NCBI RefSeq assembly: GCF_001475935.1
Contig: NZ_LDQA01000020.1
Span: 62,001 to 126,000 of the forward strand
DNA length: 64,000 nt
Origin: Aureimonas ureilytica
Lineage (GTDB): Bacteria > Pseudomonadota > Alphaproteobacteria > Rhizobiales > Rhizobiaceae
Direction of reading: 5' to 3'
Shown: positions 1 to 10,031 of the stretch, piece after piece
Layout: every line of letters begins with the position of its first letter
How positions within the stretch are numbered: position 1 is the first letter of the stretch
Translations under genes and position numbers: made by a program
The notes under the pieces: model-generated
What the model was told of the DNA's origin: nothing
The model's input: only the letters and a program-made list of their open reading frames with translations
Database searches by the model: none

Positions 1-778
1 CCGACGTGCCGAGCGAGAGGAAGCCGGTGCCCGGCCGCGTGACGCCGACACCGCAGGCCGAGGCCGCGTTGTCGCCGCCGCCACCTGCCACCACGGTGCC
101 CGCCTTCATGCCCCAGCGCGAAGCGAGTTCCGAGCGCAGCGTGCCGCTGACTTCCGTGCCTTCCACAAGGCGCGGCATCTGCTCGACCGTCAGCCCCGTG
201 CGCTCCAACATCTCGGGCGACCAGTCGCGCGCACCGGTGTCGAGCCAGGACGTGCCAGCCGCATCCGACATCTCGGCCACGGCCTCGCCGGTCAGCCACA
301 GGCGCAGATAATCCTTTGGCAGAAGAACGCGCCGCACCTTGGCGAAGATCGCGGGCTCATGCCGCGCGACCCAGAGAAGCTTGGGCGCTGTAAATCCGGG
401 GAAGACGATATTGCCGGTGATGCCGCGCGATTCTTCGTCGTCCAGTTCGTCCGCCTCGACATGCGAACGCGTGTCGTTCCAGAGGATGCAGGGTCGCAGA
501 ACCTCGTCACCCTCGCCGATCAGCGTCGCGCCGTGCATATGACCGGACAGGCCGATACCGGTGACACCTGCGAGCAAGGAAGGATCCTTGGCGTTCAGTT
601 CCGCGATCGCAGCCTCGCAGGCGGCGATCCAGGAGGCCGGGTCCTGCTCCGACCAGCCGAAATGCGGGCGTTCCACCGTCAGCGGCGCCGTAGCGCTCGC
701 CAGCGGCTTCTGGTTCTCGTCGATCACCAGCGCCTTCAAGGAGGACGTGCCGAGATCGAGCCCGAGATAATGACCCAT
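1..778 (-). CDS. xylB: Xylulokinase, 3' end beyond window (partial)
   Basis: FGGY-family sugar kinase that would phosphorylate D-xylulose to xylulose 5-phosphate in the cytoplasm. About 259 N-terminal residues are present of roughly 480-500 usual for the family; the rest lies left of base 1. The phosphate-binding motif DLGTSSLK is at residues 8-15, the xylulokinase-type GLSGHMHG at about 76-83 and LWNDTR at about 99-104. The ATG at 778 begins with the typical MGHYLGLDLG context. It is divergent from the transaminase at 981, with about 200 bp between them to hold both promoters. Since xylulokinases usually sit with xylA or a pentose transporter, the xylose genes probably continue to the left. 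Substrate assignment rests on motif similarity only. Confidence 0.85.
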   Translation of the reverse strand, partial: MGHYLGLDLGTSSLKALVIDENQKPLASATAPLTVERPHFGWSEQDPASWIAACEAAIAELNAKDPSLLAGVTGIGLSGHMHGATLIGEGDEVLRPCILWNDTRSHVEADELDDEESRGITGNIVFPGFTAPKLLWVARHEPAIFAKVRRVLLPKDYLRLWLTGEAVAEMSDAAGTSWLDTGARDWSPEMLERTGLTVEQMPRLVEGTEVSGTLRSELASRWGMKAGTVVAGGGGDNAASACGVGVTRPGTGFLSLGTS

Positions 779-980
779 GTGAAAGCGAAGCCTCCGAAAC
801 CCCGCTCCCGAGCGGGCGAATGATCGTCCATGGGCTCGGGGAACAGCCAGCTGGCCGCATCGCGGCGCGGCGCCTCCCCTCGCCTCGCTTCATTCCATAA
901 GGACTTTTCTTCCCCGATGCGACTCTTCGCGTTACAGGACGGGGTCGAAAACCATTGGTCTGATGTCGAGGAGTGCCCCC

Positions 981-1838
981 GTGAGCCGCATCGTCTATGT
1001 GAACGGCACCTATGTTCCCGAGGCCGAGGCCAAGCTGTCGGTCTTCGACCGGGGCCTGCTCTTCGCCGATGCGGTCTATGAGGTGACGGCCGTGATCGAC
1101 GGCAAGCTGCTCGACTTTCCCGGCCATATGGCGCGCCTGCGCCGCTCGCTGGCCGAGCTGCGCCTGCCCTCGCCCGGCAGCGACCAGGAGATCCTCGCGA
1201 TCCACCGCGAGCTTCTCGCGCGCAACGCCCTCACTCAGGGCCATATCTACCTCATGGTGACGCGCGGCGAAGCGGACCGTGATTTCGTCTGGCCGAAGGA
1301 TGGCACGCCGCCGAGCTTCGTCCTGTTCACGCAGAAGCGGGATGCGATCGAAACGCGCGAAGCGGTCGAAGGTCTGCGCGTCATCACCGTACCGGATCTG
1401 CGCTGGGGCCGGCGCGACATCAAGACCGTGCAGCTTCTCTATCCCTCGCTTGCCAAGATGGAGGCCAAGAGCCGTGGCAAGGACGACGCCTGGATGGTAG
1501 AAGACGGCACGGTCACCGAAGGCACATCCAACAATGCCTATATCGTGACACAGGACGGCACGATCGTCACGCGTGCGCTGGGCCATGACATCCTGCACGG
1601 CATCACCCGCGCCGCCATCATGAAAGTCGCTGGGGAACTGGCGCTGCACGTGGAAGAACGCCCCTTCACGGTGGCCGAAGCGCAAGGCGCTCGCGAGGCC
1701 TTCATCACCTCGGCCGGCGCGTTCGTGACGCCGGTTGTCGAAATCGACGGGACGCCGATCGGCGACGGGCGTCCGGGCCCGATCACCCGTCGGCTGCGGG
1801 CGGCCTATCTGGAAGCGGCCCTCGCGCAAGCGATCTGA
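981..1838 (+). CDS. dat: D-amino-acid transaminase (class IV PLP aminotransferase)
   Basis: Fold-type IV PLP enzyme exchanging amino groups between D-amino acids and 2-oxo acids, supplying D-Ala/D-Glu type metabolites. The 285-residue length fits the family. The PLP lysine is about residue 148 in RRDIKTVQLL, and the cofactor-binding Glu is about 180 in TEGTSNNAY. I start at the GTG at 981 because GAGGAG lies 7 bp upstream; an in-frame ATG at 963 has no ribosome site and would add six residues before the conserved VYVNG. Branched-chain aminotransferase (IlvE) is the main alternative, but the short N-terminus and DIKT context favour a DAAT-type enzyme. Confidence 0.82.
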   Translation: MSRIVYVNGTYVPEAEAKLSVFDRGLLFADAVYEVTAVIDGKLLDFPGHMARLRRSLAELRLPSPGSDQEILAIHRELLARNALTQGHIYLMVTRGEADRDFVWPKDGTPPSFVLFTQKRDAIETREAVEGLRVITVPDLRWGRRDIKTVQLLYPSLAKMEAKSRGKDDAWMVEDGTVTEGTSNNAYIVTQDGTIVTRALGHDILHGITRAAIMKVAGELALHVEERPFTVAEAQGAREAFITSAGAFVTPVVEIDGTPIGDGRPGPITRRLRAAYLEAALAQAI

Positions 1839-1919
1839 CGAAGCCGTCTCGACGGCCGGTCAAGGGTTGCTTAAGAGGCTGTTCACCCTTTCCCGCGTCC
1901 CGTTTCGAGGAAGAAACGC

Positions 1920-2483
1920 ATGAGCACTCGCGACATCGTCTTCATCGCCTTGTTCGCTGCCCTGATGGCGGTGCTCGGCACCTTTCCGGCGCTGCAGGTT
2001 CCCGTCATCAACGTGCCGATCACGGCGCAGTCGATGGGCGTCATGCTGGCGGGCGGCGTTCTGGGCGCGCGTCGCGGAACGCTCGCGGTGCTCCTATTCA
2101 TGGTGATCGTGCTCGCCGGCCTGCCGCTTCTGTCGGGCGGGCGCGGCGGTCTGGCGGTCCTCGCCGGGCCGACGGTCGGCTTCTTCCTCGGCTGGCTCCC
2201 GGCCGCTTTCGTCACGGGTGCGCTGGTCGAACGCGCCAGCCCCAAGCTTCATTTCGTCTCGGCCTTCGTGGCGGCCACGGCGGGGGGTATCCTCGTTCTC
2301 TACGCCTGCGGCATCCCGGGCATCTCGCTGGTGACGGGCGCTCCGCTGCTGACGGCCGCCAAGGGCTCCCTGGCCTTCATTCCGGGTGACCTTGTTAAGG
2401 CGGGACTCGCTGCGGCGATCATGGTGACGGTGTCCAAAGCCTATCCGCTGATCGAGACGCGCGGCGTCCACCGCGCGGGATGA
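1920..2483 (+). CDS. bioY: Biotin transporter substrate-binding subunit BioY
   Basis: Integral membrane S-component of an ECF-type vitamin importer that captures biotin at the cytoplasmic membrane. The 187-residue protein is almost entirely hydrophobic, with segments separated by short loops, and begins MSTRDIVFIALFAALMAVLG as BioY proteins do. The GARRGTLAV and AGPTVGFFLGW stretches are typical of the family. Its stop overlaps the start of the ATPase gene by 4 bp, and the EcfT-like gene follows with another 4-bp overlap, giving the complete rhizobial bioY-bioM-bioN order. A purine-rich GAGGAAGAAACG precedes the ATG. I saw no obvious BioR operator in the 80 bp upstream. Confidence 0.92.
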   Translation: MSTRDIVFIALFAALMAVLGTFPALQVPVINVPITAQSMGVMLAGGVLGARRGTLAVLLFMVIVLAGLPLLSGGRGGLAVLAGPTVGFFLGWLPAAFVTGALVERASPKLHFVSAFVAATAGGILVLYACGIPGISLVTGAPLLTAAKGSLAFIPGDLVKAGLAAAIMVTVSKAYPLIETRGVHRAG

Positions 2484-3157
2484 TAGAGCTCATCAACGTC
2501 GCCCTCGATCGCAGGGGGCGGCGCGTTCTATCCGGCCTCGACCTGACATTGACCGAGCGCCGGATCGGAATTGTCGGGGCGAATGGGTCGGGCAAGTCGA
2601 GCTTCGCGCGCCTTCTCAATGGTTTGCTGAAGCCGAGCGAAGGCACCGTGCGGGTGTTCGGCACCGATACGGTCGCCGACCCCAAGGCGGCACGGCGGCA
2701 TGTCGGCTTCCTGTTCCAGAACCCCGATCATCAGATCGTCTACCCTACCGTGGCCGAAGACCTCGCCTTCGGCCTCAAGAACCGCGAGCTGTCGAAAGGC
2801 GAGATCGCGCCGAGGGTGGAGGCTACCCTCACCCGCTTCGGCCTGAGTGGTTTCGGCGAGCGGCTGGTGCACGAGCTTTCGGGCGGCGAGCGGCAACTCG
2901 TGGCGCTGGCCGGCATCATGGTGTTGGAGCCGCGCCTTCTCGTGCTGGACGAGCCGACGACGCTGCTCGACCTGCGCAACACGCGCCGCGTGATGGAAGC
3001 CGTCGAGGCAGCAGAGCGGCCGGTGGTGATGGTGACGCACGACCTCTCGCTCCTGGAGCGCTTCGATCGGGTTCTCGTCTTCGAAGCGGGTCGGCTCGTC
3101 TGCGACGCCGCGCCGAGCGAAGCTCTCGCGACCTATCGCCGGATCGCGGCGCAATGA
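2480..3157 (+). CDS. bioM: Biotin ECF transporter ATP-binding protein BioM
   Basis: Cytoplasmic ABC ATPase that energises biotin uptake with BioN and BioY. It has Walker A GANGSGKS at residues 33-40, the Q-loop Gln at about 80 in FLFQNPDHQ, the signature LSGGERQ at 133-139 and Walker B LLVLDEPT at 153-160. At 225 residues it is a single-domain ATPase of the CbiO/EcfA class. The ATG overlaps the bioY stop (ATGATAG), indicating translational coupling. The FQNPDHQIVYPTV segment after the Q-loop is characteristic of ECF ATPases and supports the assignment beyond gene order. Confidence 0.92.
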   Translation: MIELINVALDRRGRRVLSGLDLTLTERRIGIVGANGSGKSSFARLLNGLLKPSEGTVRVFGTDTVADPKAARRHVGFLFQNPDHQIVYPTVAEDLAFGLKNRELSKGEIAPRVEATLTRFGLSGFGERLVHELSGGERQLVALAGIMVLEPRLLVLDEPTTLLDLRNTRRVMEAVEAAERPVVMVTHDLSLLERFDRVLVFEAGRLVCDAAPSEALATYRRIAAQ

Positions 3158-3744
3158 TCGCCGATCTCTACCGGCCCGGTGGCTCGGTTCTGCACCGAAT
3201 GCCAGCCGGGGCGAAGCTGCTGGCGCTGGCGGCGCTTGGCACCATGCTGTTCGTGCTGCCGAATATATGGCTTTCGCTGAGCGGTCTCGGCCTCGCCTTG
3301 GCGTCGATCGCACTCGCTCGGTTGGGCTGGGCCTTCGCCTTGCGATCGGTGAAAAGCATCCTGCCCGTCGTCATTCTCGTCGGTGGATTCCAAGTCTGGG
3401 CGGCGGGTTGGCACGAGGCGGCGGTGTTTTCCGCACGGCTGGCCGCTTTGCTGTTGATCGCCGGGACGGTCACGGCGACGACGCGCCCCTCCGATATGGC
3501 GGATACGATCACGACGCTCGTCACGCCGCTTCGGGTGTTCGGTGTCGATCCCGCCCGCGTCGGCCTCGCCTTCGGGCTCGCCATTCGCTTCGTGCCGGTG
3601 CTGGCGAGCGTCGCCGCCGACATCCGCGAAGCGCAGAGCGCACGGGGGCTTGATCGCTCGATCTTCGCGCTCGCGGTGCCACTGGTGGTTCGCACACTGA
3701 AAATGGCGGACGAAGTGGCGGAGGCGATCGACGCGCGAAGCTGA
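3154..3744 (+). CDS. bioN: Biotin ECF transporter transmembrane protein BioN (EcfT)
   Basis: Membrane coupling subunit linking the BioM ATPase to BioY. This 196-residue protein has several hydrophobic helices and the EcfT coupling motif EAQSARGLDR around residues 158-168, where the Ala-Arg-Gly motif contacts the ATPase groove. A second, weaker ARS motif lies at the extreme C-terminus. The start overlaps bioM by 4 bp. The C-terminus is short compared with stand-alone CbiQ/EcfT proteins, as in other BioN. It is the last gene of the bioYMN operon. Confidence 0.9.
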   Translation: MIADLYRPGGSVLHRMPAGAKLLALAALGTMLFVLPNIWLSLSGLGLALASIALARLGWAFALRSVKSILPVVILVGGFQVWAAGWHEAAVFSARLAALLLIAGTVTATTRPSDMADTITTLVTPLRVFGVDPARVGLAFGLAIRFVPVLASVAADIREAQSARGLDRSIFALAVPLVVRTLKMADEVAEAIDARS

Positions 3745-3808
3745 CGCGGCGCAGCATTTTGGCCGAATGCGCCTTGACCCCAAAGCCGCCTCGGCCGACT
3801 TTCTCCTT

Positions 3809-4414
3809 ATGACGACGATTCGATCTCTCTGTGTCTATTGCGGCTCGGCCTCCGGCCGCGATCCTTCCTATGTCAAAGCTGCCGAAGCGCTCGGCACGGC
3901 CATGGCGCATCGCGGCATCCGCCTCGTTTATGGCGGCGGCACACGCGGCATCATGGGCGCCGTGTCGGACGCCGTGATCGCCGCTGGCGGTCAGGTGACC
4001 GGCATCATCCCGCGCTTCCTCATCGATATGGAAGCCACCGAAAGCGAGCTGAAGCGGCTCGACGAACTGGTGATCACCGAGGACATGCATGAGCGCAAGC
4101 ACATGATGTTCGAGCGCTCGGACGCCTTCGTCGCCCTGCCGGGCGGTATCGGTACGCTGGAAGAGCTGGTCGAGATCATGACCTGGAGCCAGCTCGGCCG
4201 GCATCGCAAGCCCATCGCCATCGCCAATGTGGACGGGTTCTGGGATCCGTTCTCGAAGCTCCTGGAGCATATGCGCGAGGCCGGCTTCATCCACACGGCC
4301 CATCAGGTCCGCCCCATCATCAAGGATCGGATCGAGGATCTGCTGCCCGCCATCGAGGCGGCGGCGCAGCCGGTCGAGCGCGGCGGCGTGGAAGCGGTGA
4401 TCGAGCGTCTTTGA
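3809..4414 (+). CDS. LOG-family / TIGR00730 nucleoside-5'-monophosphate phosphoribohydrolase
   Basis: Rossmann-fold protein of the lysine decarboxylase-like LOG family. Characterised members release free cytokinin or adenine bases from nucleoside 5'-monophosphates. The defining PGGIGTLEE motif is at about residues 111-119, and the N-terminus SLCVYCGSASG is the usual family start. An in-frame ATG at 3767 would add 14 residues; I prefer 3809 because the conserved domain begins almost at once, though neither start has a good ribosome site. The gene ends just before a strong terminator and converges on rarD. The physiological substrate in bacteria of this kind is uncertain. Confidence 0.85.
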   Translation: MTTIRSLCVYCGSASGRDPSYVKAAEALGTAMAHRGIRLVYGGGTRGIMGAVSDAVIAAGGQVTGIIPRFLIDMEATESELKRLDELVITEDMHERKHMMFERSDAFVALPGGIGTLEELVEIMTWSQLGRHRKPIAIANVDGFWDPFSKLLEHMREAGFIHTAHQVRPIIKDRIEDLLPAIEAAAQPVERGGVEAVIERL

Positions 4415-4441
4415 TCGTCCTCCCCAGGTAATCCAACGCCA

Positions 4442-4466
4442 GGGCGGCCCATGCGCCGCCCTTTTT
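4442..4466. terminator. Rho-independent terminator after the LOG gene
   Basis: GGGCGGC (4442-4448) pairs with GCCGCCC (4455-4461) across a 6-nt loop and is followed by five T residues. It lies between the convergent LOG gene and rarD and is oriented to end plus-strand transcription. Confidence 0.85.
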
Positions 4467-4473
4467 CGTCAGG

Positions 4474-5394
4474 TCATTCTGCAGCGCAGGCTTCGGTGGC
4501 TGGCCGGCGCGCCGATCGGCGGCCCGCGAACATCGACCACGTGTAAACGGCGAGAGCCGCCCAGATGAAGCCGAAGGCGACGCCCTGCCAGAGGCCGAAG
4601 GGCTCGCCGAAAACGAAGACCGCCGTCAGGGCGATGAAGGTTGGCGCAATATATTGAAGCAGGCCGACGGTGGTGAAGCGCAGGAGGCGCGCGGCGGCGG
4701 CATAGAGAATGAGCGGAATGGCCGTGACGGCTCCCGCACCGATCAGAAGCGCGGTTTCCCGCCCATTGGAGCCGAAATGGTTCTGGCCCGTCGAGGCGAC
4801 CCAGACGGCGAGGCCGAGCGCGGGCAGGAAGAGAATGGCGATCTCCAGAAAGAAGCCTTCGCTGGCGCTGACCGGGACGGTCTTGCGCAGGAGGCCGTAG
4901 AGCCCGAAGGAGCCGGCGAGGATGAGCGAAATCCAGGGCAGACCACCGGCCTTCATGGTCAGGATCAACACACCGAAGGCGGCCAGCGCGATGGCGGCGG
5001 CCTGCGGGCGGTTCGGCCTCTCCCCCAAGAATACGGCAGCCAGGAGAACGTTGATCAGCGGGTTGATGTAATAGCCGAGCGCCGCCTCCACCCCATGTCC
5101 GGTGATGATGGCGACGACATAGGTGCCCCAGTTGATCGAGATCAGCGTCGCCGTCAGCGTCATCAGTCCGAGGATGCGCGGCGTGAACAGGCGTCCGACA
5201 TCGCGCAGGAGCCCCGCCTTGGCCAGCACCAGCAGCGCGAAGGGCAAGGCCCAGAGAATGCGATGGGCGACGATCTCCATCGGCGAGACATGCGACAGGA
5301 GCTTCATATAGATCGGGAGCACCAGCCCCCAGATCAGATAGGCCGAAACCGCATAGACATATCCGCACGTGGACTCGGCGGGCTGGTCCGACAT
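4474..5394 (-). CDS. rarD: EamA-family transporter, RarD type
   Basis: Ten-helix drug/metabolite superfamily permease in the cytoplasmic membrane. RarD proteins were named from a chloramphenicol-sensitive phenotype and their substrate is unknown. The 306-residue product has an EamA repeat in each half; MEIVAHRILWALPF and WGTYVVAIITGHGVEAALGYYINPLINVL are characteristic RarD segments. The ATG at 5394 is chosen because GAGGT lies just upstream; an upstream in-frame start at 5457 would add a hydrophilic extension. The gene is monocistronic and convergent with the LOG gene. Confidence 0.88.
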   Translation of the reverse strand: MSDQPAESTCGYVYAVSAYLIWGLVLPIYMKLLSHVSPMEIVAHRILWALPFALLVLAKAGLLRDVGRLFTPRILGLMTLTATLISINWGTYVVAIITGHGVEAALGYYINPLINVLLAAVFLGERPNRPQAAAIALAAFGVLILTMKAGGLPWISLILAGSFGLYGLLRKTVPVSASEGFFLEIAILFLPALGLAVWVASTGQNHFGSNGRETALLIGAGAVTAIPLILYAAAARLLRFTTVGLLQYIAPTFIALTAVFVFGEPFGLWQGVAFGFIWAALAVYTWSMFAGRRSARRPATEACAAE

Positions 5395-5531
5395 GGCGGC
5401 ACCTCTGAGGACGGGTCGATAAGCCCGCCTTGTATCAGCCACACAGGCCCACGACACCCGTTTTCCCGTGATGGATCCATCAATGCGATGAATGGATCAG
5501 CCGGGTCGACGTTCTCAGGAGTAGAGGGAAA

Positions 5532-5567
5532 CGAAAGGCGCAAGCGTTCGACCGCTCGCGCCTTTCG
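5532..5567 (-). terminator. Terminator hairpin of the cysS-pip-GFA-pip operon
   Basis: A perfect 10-bp inverted repeat, CGAAAGGCGC (5532-5541) and GCGCCTTTCG (5558-5567), lies 7 bp past the stop of the minus-strand iminopeptidase gene. Inner GCG/CGC bases extend the pairing. On the minus strand it is followed by TTTCCC, a short T-rich tail, so termination efficiency is uncertain. Confidence 0.6.
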
Positions 5568-5573
5568 GAGCCA

Positions 5574-6539
<966 letters not shown>

Positions 6540-7001
6540 TCAGTCGTGATCGGGATGCTGGAAGGTGCGGATGGAAGCGAGAAACGGACTGACCGCCGCA
6601 TCCTCCTGCGTCTGGCGCACAGGGAGTTGAGCGAGAGCGTCCACATAAGGCAGCTTGCCCTCGCAGCCGAACTGGATGTCGGGGCGGATCGCGGAAGGAT
6701 CGTCGAAGGCGCCGATGCTGAGCGCGGGACCATCAGGCGCTTCATAGGTCAGCGGCGTGCCGCAGCGCGAACAGAAGCCGCGCTGCACGACATCGGACGA
6801 GCGGAACCGGTCGGGCTCACGGGTCGTCCAGCGCAGCGTCGCAGGATCGACCGACACGAGCGGCGCGAAAAAAGAGCCGAAGGCCTTCTGGCACATGCGG
6901 CAATGGCAGATGGAGGCGCGGCCAAGCGCGCCTTCGATGCGAAAGCGCACTGAGCCGCATTGGCAGCCGCCGGTGTAGATCGGCTTGTTGTCCAACGTCA
7001 T
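6540..7001 (-). CDS. GFA-family (glutathione-dependent formaldehyde-activating enzyme-like) protein
   Basis: Small zinc-binding protein of the GFA/CENP-V fold; most members have no proven reaction. Metal-ligand cysteines are visible in GGCQCGSVRF (Cys13, Cys15), CHCRMC and FCSRCG. At 153 residues it has the usual family size. I use the ATG at 7001, since the frame upstream only reads the end of the neighbouring gene; GGCGAGGAGGGCGCG provides the ribosome site. It is sandwiched between two proline iminopeptidase paralogues in one operon, an arrangement that suggests co-transcription rather than a shared reaction. Confidence 0.85.
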   Translation of the reverse strand: MTLDNKPIYTGGCQCGSVRFRIEGALGRASICHCRMCQKAFGSFFAPLVSVDPATLRWTTREPDRFRSSDVVQRGFCSRCGTPLTYEAPDGPALSIGAFDDPSAIRPDIQFGCEGKLPYVDALAQLPVRQTQEDAAVSPFLASIRTFQHPDHD

Positions 7002-7020
7002 CGCGCCCTCCTCGCCTGCC

Positions 7021-7974
7021 TCAAGACGCGAAACGATCGGTCGCCGCGAGAAGCCGGTCCAACGTGCCAGGTTCGGAGAACGCGTGGCCGGCATCCTCGA
7101 CGATCTGCAATTCGGAGCCCGGCCAGGCGCGGTGGAGATCCCAGGCCGTGACCGGGGGCGTGACGACATCGTAGCGCCCCTGCACGATGACGCCGGGAAT
7201 GCCCGCGAGCCGGCCGGCCTCGCGGATCAACTGGCCTTCCTCGAACCAGAGATCGTGGACGAAGAAATGATTCTCGATCCGCGCAAAGGCGATGGCGGCG
7301 TCGCTCGCCCCGAAACCGCCGACCGCGTCCCGGATCGTGCGCATGGAAACCGTGCGCGCTTCCCAGTCGGTCCAGCTTCGGGCGGCCAGAGCGCGCACGG
7401 TCCGGTCCTCGTCCAGGAGCCGCAGCCGGTAGGCCGCGATCGGATCGGCCCGTTCCGCGTCCGAGAGCGGCGCGATGAAATGCGCCCACTCGTCGGGAAA
7501 CAGCCGGCTCGCCCCTTCCTTGTAGTACCAATCGAGTTCGGCCCGCCGGCCGGTGAAGATGCCGCGCAGCACCATTTCGGTGACGCGCTCAGGCCGCGTC
7601 TGCGCATAGGCCAGCGCCAGCGTCGAGCCCCAGGAGCCGCCAAACAGCATGAAGCGGTCGATGCCGAGCGCGTCCGCCACGCAGTCGATATCGGCCACCA
7701 GGTCCGGCGTCGTGTTGGCATCGAGCGAGCCCAGCGGTGTCGAGCGTCCGCAGGCGCGCTGATCGAACAGGGTCACGCAGTAGCGCGTGGGGTCGAAGAG
7801 GCGGCGGTGGGTCGGGCTGCATCCGCTGCCCGGCCCCCCATGCAGGAACAGAACCGGCTTGCCGCTCGGATTGCCGCATTGCTCCACATACAGGACATGC
7901 CCGTTTCCGACCGCCAGCCGCTCCGTGCGGAACGGCTGGATCGGAGGGTAGAGCGTGCGCGGCGCGCCGCTCAA
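7021..7974 (-). CDS. pip: Proline iminopeptidase (alpha/beta hydrolase), copy 2
   Basis: Family S33 peptidase, 317 residues, with HGGPGSG starting at residue 46, nucleophile Ser114 in GGSWGS, and the C-terminal Asp and His in GRYD and DAGH. No ATG is available near the domain start. A TTG at 7974 overlaps the cysS stop as TTGA and gives a protein beginning [11 protein letters not shown] that matches the length of copy 1, so I use it. Copies 1 and 2 share [15 protein letters not shown] and AGHAFSEPG blocks and probably arose by local duplication. Differences around the substrate pocket could mean different peptide preferences; this is inference. Confidence 0.88.
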   Translation of the reverse strand: MSGAPRTLYPPIQPFRTERLAVGNGHVLYVEQCGNPSGKPVLFLHGGPGSGCSPTHRRLFDPTRYCVTLFDQRACGRSTPLGSLDANTTPDLVADIDCVADALGIDRFMLFGGSWGSTLALAYAQTRPERVTEMVLRGIFTGRRAELDWYYKEGASRLFPDEWAHFIAPLSDAERADPIAAYRLRLLDEDRTVRALAARSWTDWEARTVSMRTIRDAVGGFGASDAAIAFARIENHFFVHDLWFEEGQLIREAGRLAGIPGVIVQGRYDVVTPPVTAWDLHRAWPGSELQIVEDAGHAFSEPGTLDRLLAATDRFAS

Positions 7975-9410
7975 CGCTTCACTTCCCAGGTCGTGATGCG
8001 CTCGCCGGTTTCCGGATCCTTGCCGTCCTTGAGCATCACGCCCTCGGCGGCGAGTTCGGCGCGGATGCGATCGGCCTCGGCGAAGTCCTTCGCCTTCAGC
8101 CGCTCCAAGCGCAGCGCGATCCGCGCCGCGACATCGTCGCTCACGTCGGCCTCGCGAACCGGGTTGATCCCGACCAGCGCAAGACTTGCCAGAGCTTGCG
8201 CGCCCTTGCCCTCGTCGAAGAGCTGGTGAACGCGCGCAATGGCCGCCGAGCCCGAGAGATCGTCGCAAAGCGCGGCGAGGAACGCCTCGTCCGGCGCCTC
8301 GGCCGACACGACACCAGCCTCCTTGGCGAAGCGCTCCCAGCGGTCGAGCTCACGCACGGCTTCGTCCAGCCGCGCAGCGGTAAAGTCGATCGGCTCGCGG
8401 TAATGCGTCTTCAGCATCAGAAGCCTGATGGCCTCGCCCGGCCAGGAGCGACCACCGACCTTATCGCTTTCCAGAATGTCGGCGATGGTGACGAAATTGC
8501 CCTCGGACTTGGACATCTTGCGGCCGTCGACCTGCACGAAACCATTGTGCATCCAGACCTCGGCCATCTTCTCCGTGCCATGGGCGCAGCAGCTCTGGGC
8601 GATCTCGTTTTCATGATGCGGAAAGATCAGATCGAGCCCGCCGCCATGAATGTCGAAGGTGCGGCCGAGATAGGCCTCGCTCATGACCGAGCATTCGATG
8701 TGCCAGCCCGGCCGGCCCCGACCCCAGGGGCTCTCCCAGCCGGGCTCGTCCGCGGCCGAGAGCTTCCAAAGGACGAAATCGGCCGGATTGCGCTTGTGCG
8801 CTTCCACCGCGATGCGCGCGCCGGCCTGCTGGTCCTCCAGCTTGCGATGGGACAGCGCGCCATAGGTCGGCATGGAGCCGACATCGAACAGCACCTCGCC
8901 GTCAGCGACATAGGCATGGCCCCGCGCGATCAGCGTTTGAATCATCGTCACCATGTCCGGCAGCCCGTCGGCGCGCGGCGTGACGAAGCCGGTGGCGCGC
9001 GGCTCGAAGGTGGGCGGCAGCGTGCCGAGCGCGGCGACATCCTTGTGGAACTGCGCGGCCGTGCCTTCCGTCACGCGGGCGATCGCCTCGTTGAGCGGCA
9101 GGTCGGGATGGTCGCGCAGCGCGCGCGCGTTGATCTTGTCGTCCACGTCCGTGATGTTGCGAGCGTAGACGACCCGATCCGCGCCGTAGAGATGACGCAG
9201 GAGACGGAAGAGAATGTCGAAGACGATGACCGGGCGCGCATTGCCGATATGAGCGAAGTCGTAGACGGTGGGTCCGCAGACATACATGCGAACGCGACGG
9301 TCGGCCTCCGCGCAGCAATCGCACGAATGACGCCAGTCCAGCGGCAGGAAGCGCTCCTTGCGACGCGTCAAGGTGTTGGTCAGGAAAAGGCCCCGAAATC
9401 CGTCGTCCAA
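7971..9410 (-). CDS. cysS: Cysteinyl-tRNA synthetase
   Basis: Class I aminoacyl-tRNA synthetase charging tRNA-Cys in the cytoplasm. The HIGH-like motif HIGN follows the zinc-ligand Cys45 in [16 protein letters not shown]; further zinc ligands are in GWHIECS and FPHHENE, and KMSKS is at about residue 298. Length is 479. The only in-frame start before the domain is a TTG at 9410 with GGAG nine bases upstream; an in-frame stop lies 42 bp further back. The N-terminus carries an unusual insertion of about 11 residues ([13 protein letters not shown]) with Cys30, Cys32 and Cys33 between NTLTRRKE and MYVCG. It is first in the operon. Confidence 0.95.
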   Translation of the reverse strand: MDDGFRGLFLTNTLTRRKERFLPLDWRHSCDCCAEADRRVRMYVCGPTVYDFAHIGNARPVIVFDILFRLLRHLYGADRVVYARNITDVDDKINARALRDHPDLPLNEAIARVTEGTAAQFHKDVAALGTLPPTFEPRATGFVTPRADGLPDMVTMIQTLIARGHAYVADGEVLFDVGSMPTYGALSHRKLEDQQAGARIAVEAHKRNPADFVLWKLSAADEPGWESPWGRGRPGWHIECSVMSEAYLGRTFDIHGGGLDLIFPHHENEIAQSCCAHGTEKMAEVWMHNGFVQVDGRKMSKSEGNFVTIADILESDKVGGRSWPGEAIRLLMLKTHYREPIDFTAARLDEAVRELDRWERFAKEAGVVSAEAPDEAFLAALCDDLSGSAAIARVHQLFDEGKGAQALASLALVGINPVREADVSDDVAARIALRLERLKAKDFAEADRIRAELAAEGVMLKDGKDPETGERITTWEVKR

Positions 9411-9709
9411 AACCCTAGTCTCCAGCTGAGCCCGATCCGGGCTGAGGCCGATCTGCTACAGCCAAACGACTTCGCGCACAAATGGCTTGGCGCTCCCGAT
9501 CACGTGAAGCCTTTCGCCTCGAAAGCGCCGCAAAGACGCAAGGCACCGTGCAAAGTCTTGCCGCAGTGCATCATGTCACGCTCACGCAACATCACCGGAC
9601 TGCAACGATATGTTAAGTATAGATTCAGGGATTTTTCAGCCAAATGCCTCTAATCTGACGCAATCAGACTGTTTCTTGCTTTCACCCCATTAGCATGTGA
9701 GCCTTCACA
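9411..9709. other. Intergenic region between divergent cysS and the small ORF
   Basis: About 300 bp without a gene, locally AT-richer near 9605-9700 (for example TATGTTAAGTATAG). It should hold the cysS promoter on one strand and that of the 61-residue ORF on the other. I see no convincing -35/-10 pair or repeat. Confidence 0.5.
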
Positions 9710-9895
9710 ATGAGCCGCGCCAACATCGTCTTCAAATCCCGCAGCGAACGCGACCGGGAGCGTGAAAACGATCTTCTCAAGAATTATCGCGAGATCGGCA
9801 TTGCCGCGATCGCCGCAGCCGCGCACAAGTCCTGCCGCGGCGACGGCATGAGCGAGGCCAAGCCTCAGGCGGCCAACTCTCAGAAGGCGAAGTGA
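9710..9895 (+). CDS. Small unknown protein (61 aa)
   Basis: I do not recognise this protein. It is 61 residues, with a strongly charged N-terminal half rich in Arg, Glu and Asp (SERDRERENDLLKNYREIG), a short alanine-rich stretch (IAAIAAAAH) and a Lys/Gln-rich tail, so it is probably soluble with a helical core. It starts at the ATG at 9710 after nearly 300 bp of non-coding DNA downstream of the divergent cysS start, and a clear rho-independent terminator follows 49 bp after its stop. Promoter-sized upstream space plus a terminator argues that this is a real monocistronic gene or a small RNA. Confidence 0.5.
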   Translation: MSRANIVFKSRSERDRERENDLLKNYREIGIAAIAAAAHKSCRGDGMSEAKPQAANSQKAK

Positions 9896-9943
9896 TCGGC
9901 GCATTGCCGACCGACACATTCGATCAAAGGCCTTCAGGTCATG

Positions 9944-9969
9944 CGCGGGTCATCAAGGCCCGCGTTTTT
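9944..9969 (+). terminator. Rho-independent terminator after the 61-aa ORF
   Basis: CGCGGG (9944-9949) pairs with CCCGCG (9959-9964) over a 9-nt loop, followed by TTTTTG. It ends plus-strand transcription 49 bp after the small ORF. Confidence 0.8.
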
Positions 9970-10031
9970 GTTTCGAACGGTCGGTGAATCGATCGTCCGC
10001 GCCTGTCGTCGAAAATTGAACTGACCTAGCG

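Noticed and set aside
1839-1919. BioR operator or biotin-type riboswitch upstream of bioY
   Set aside because: No TTATCTATAA-like site or recognisable aptamer in the 80-bp gap.
7737-9653. 638-codon plus-strand frame opposite cysS
   Set aside because: Antisense to a clear cysteinyl-tRNA synthetase; composition rich in Arg/Gly/Ala without domains.
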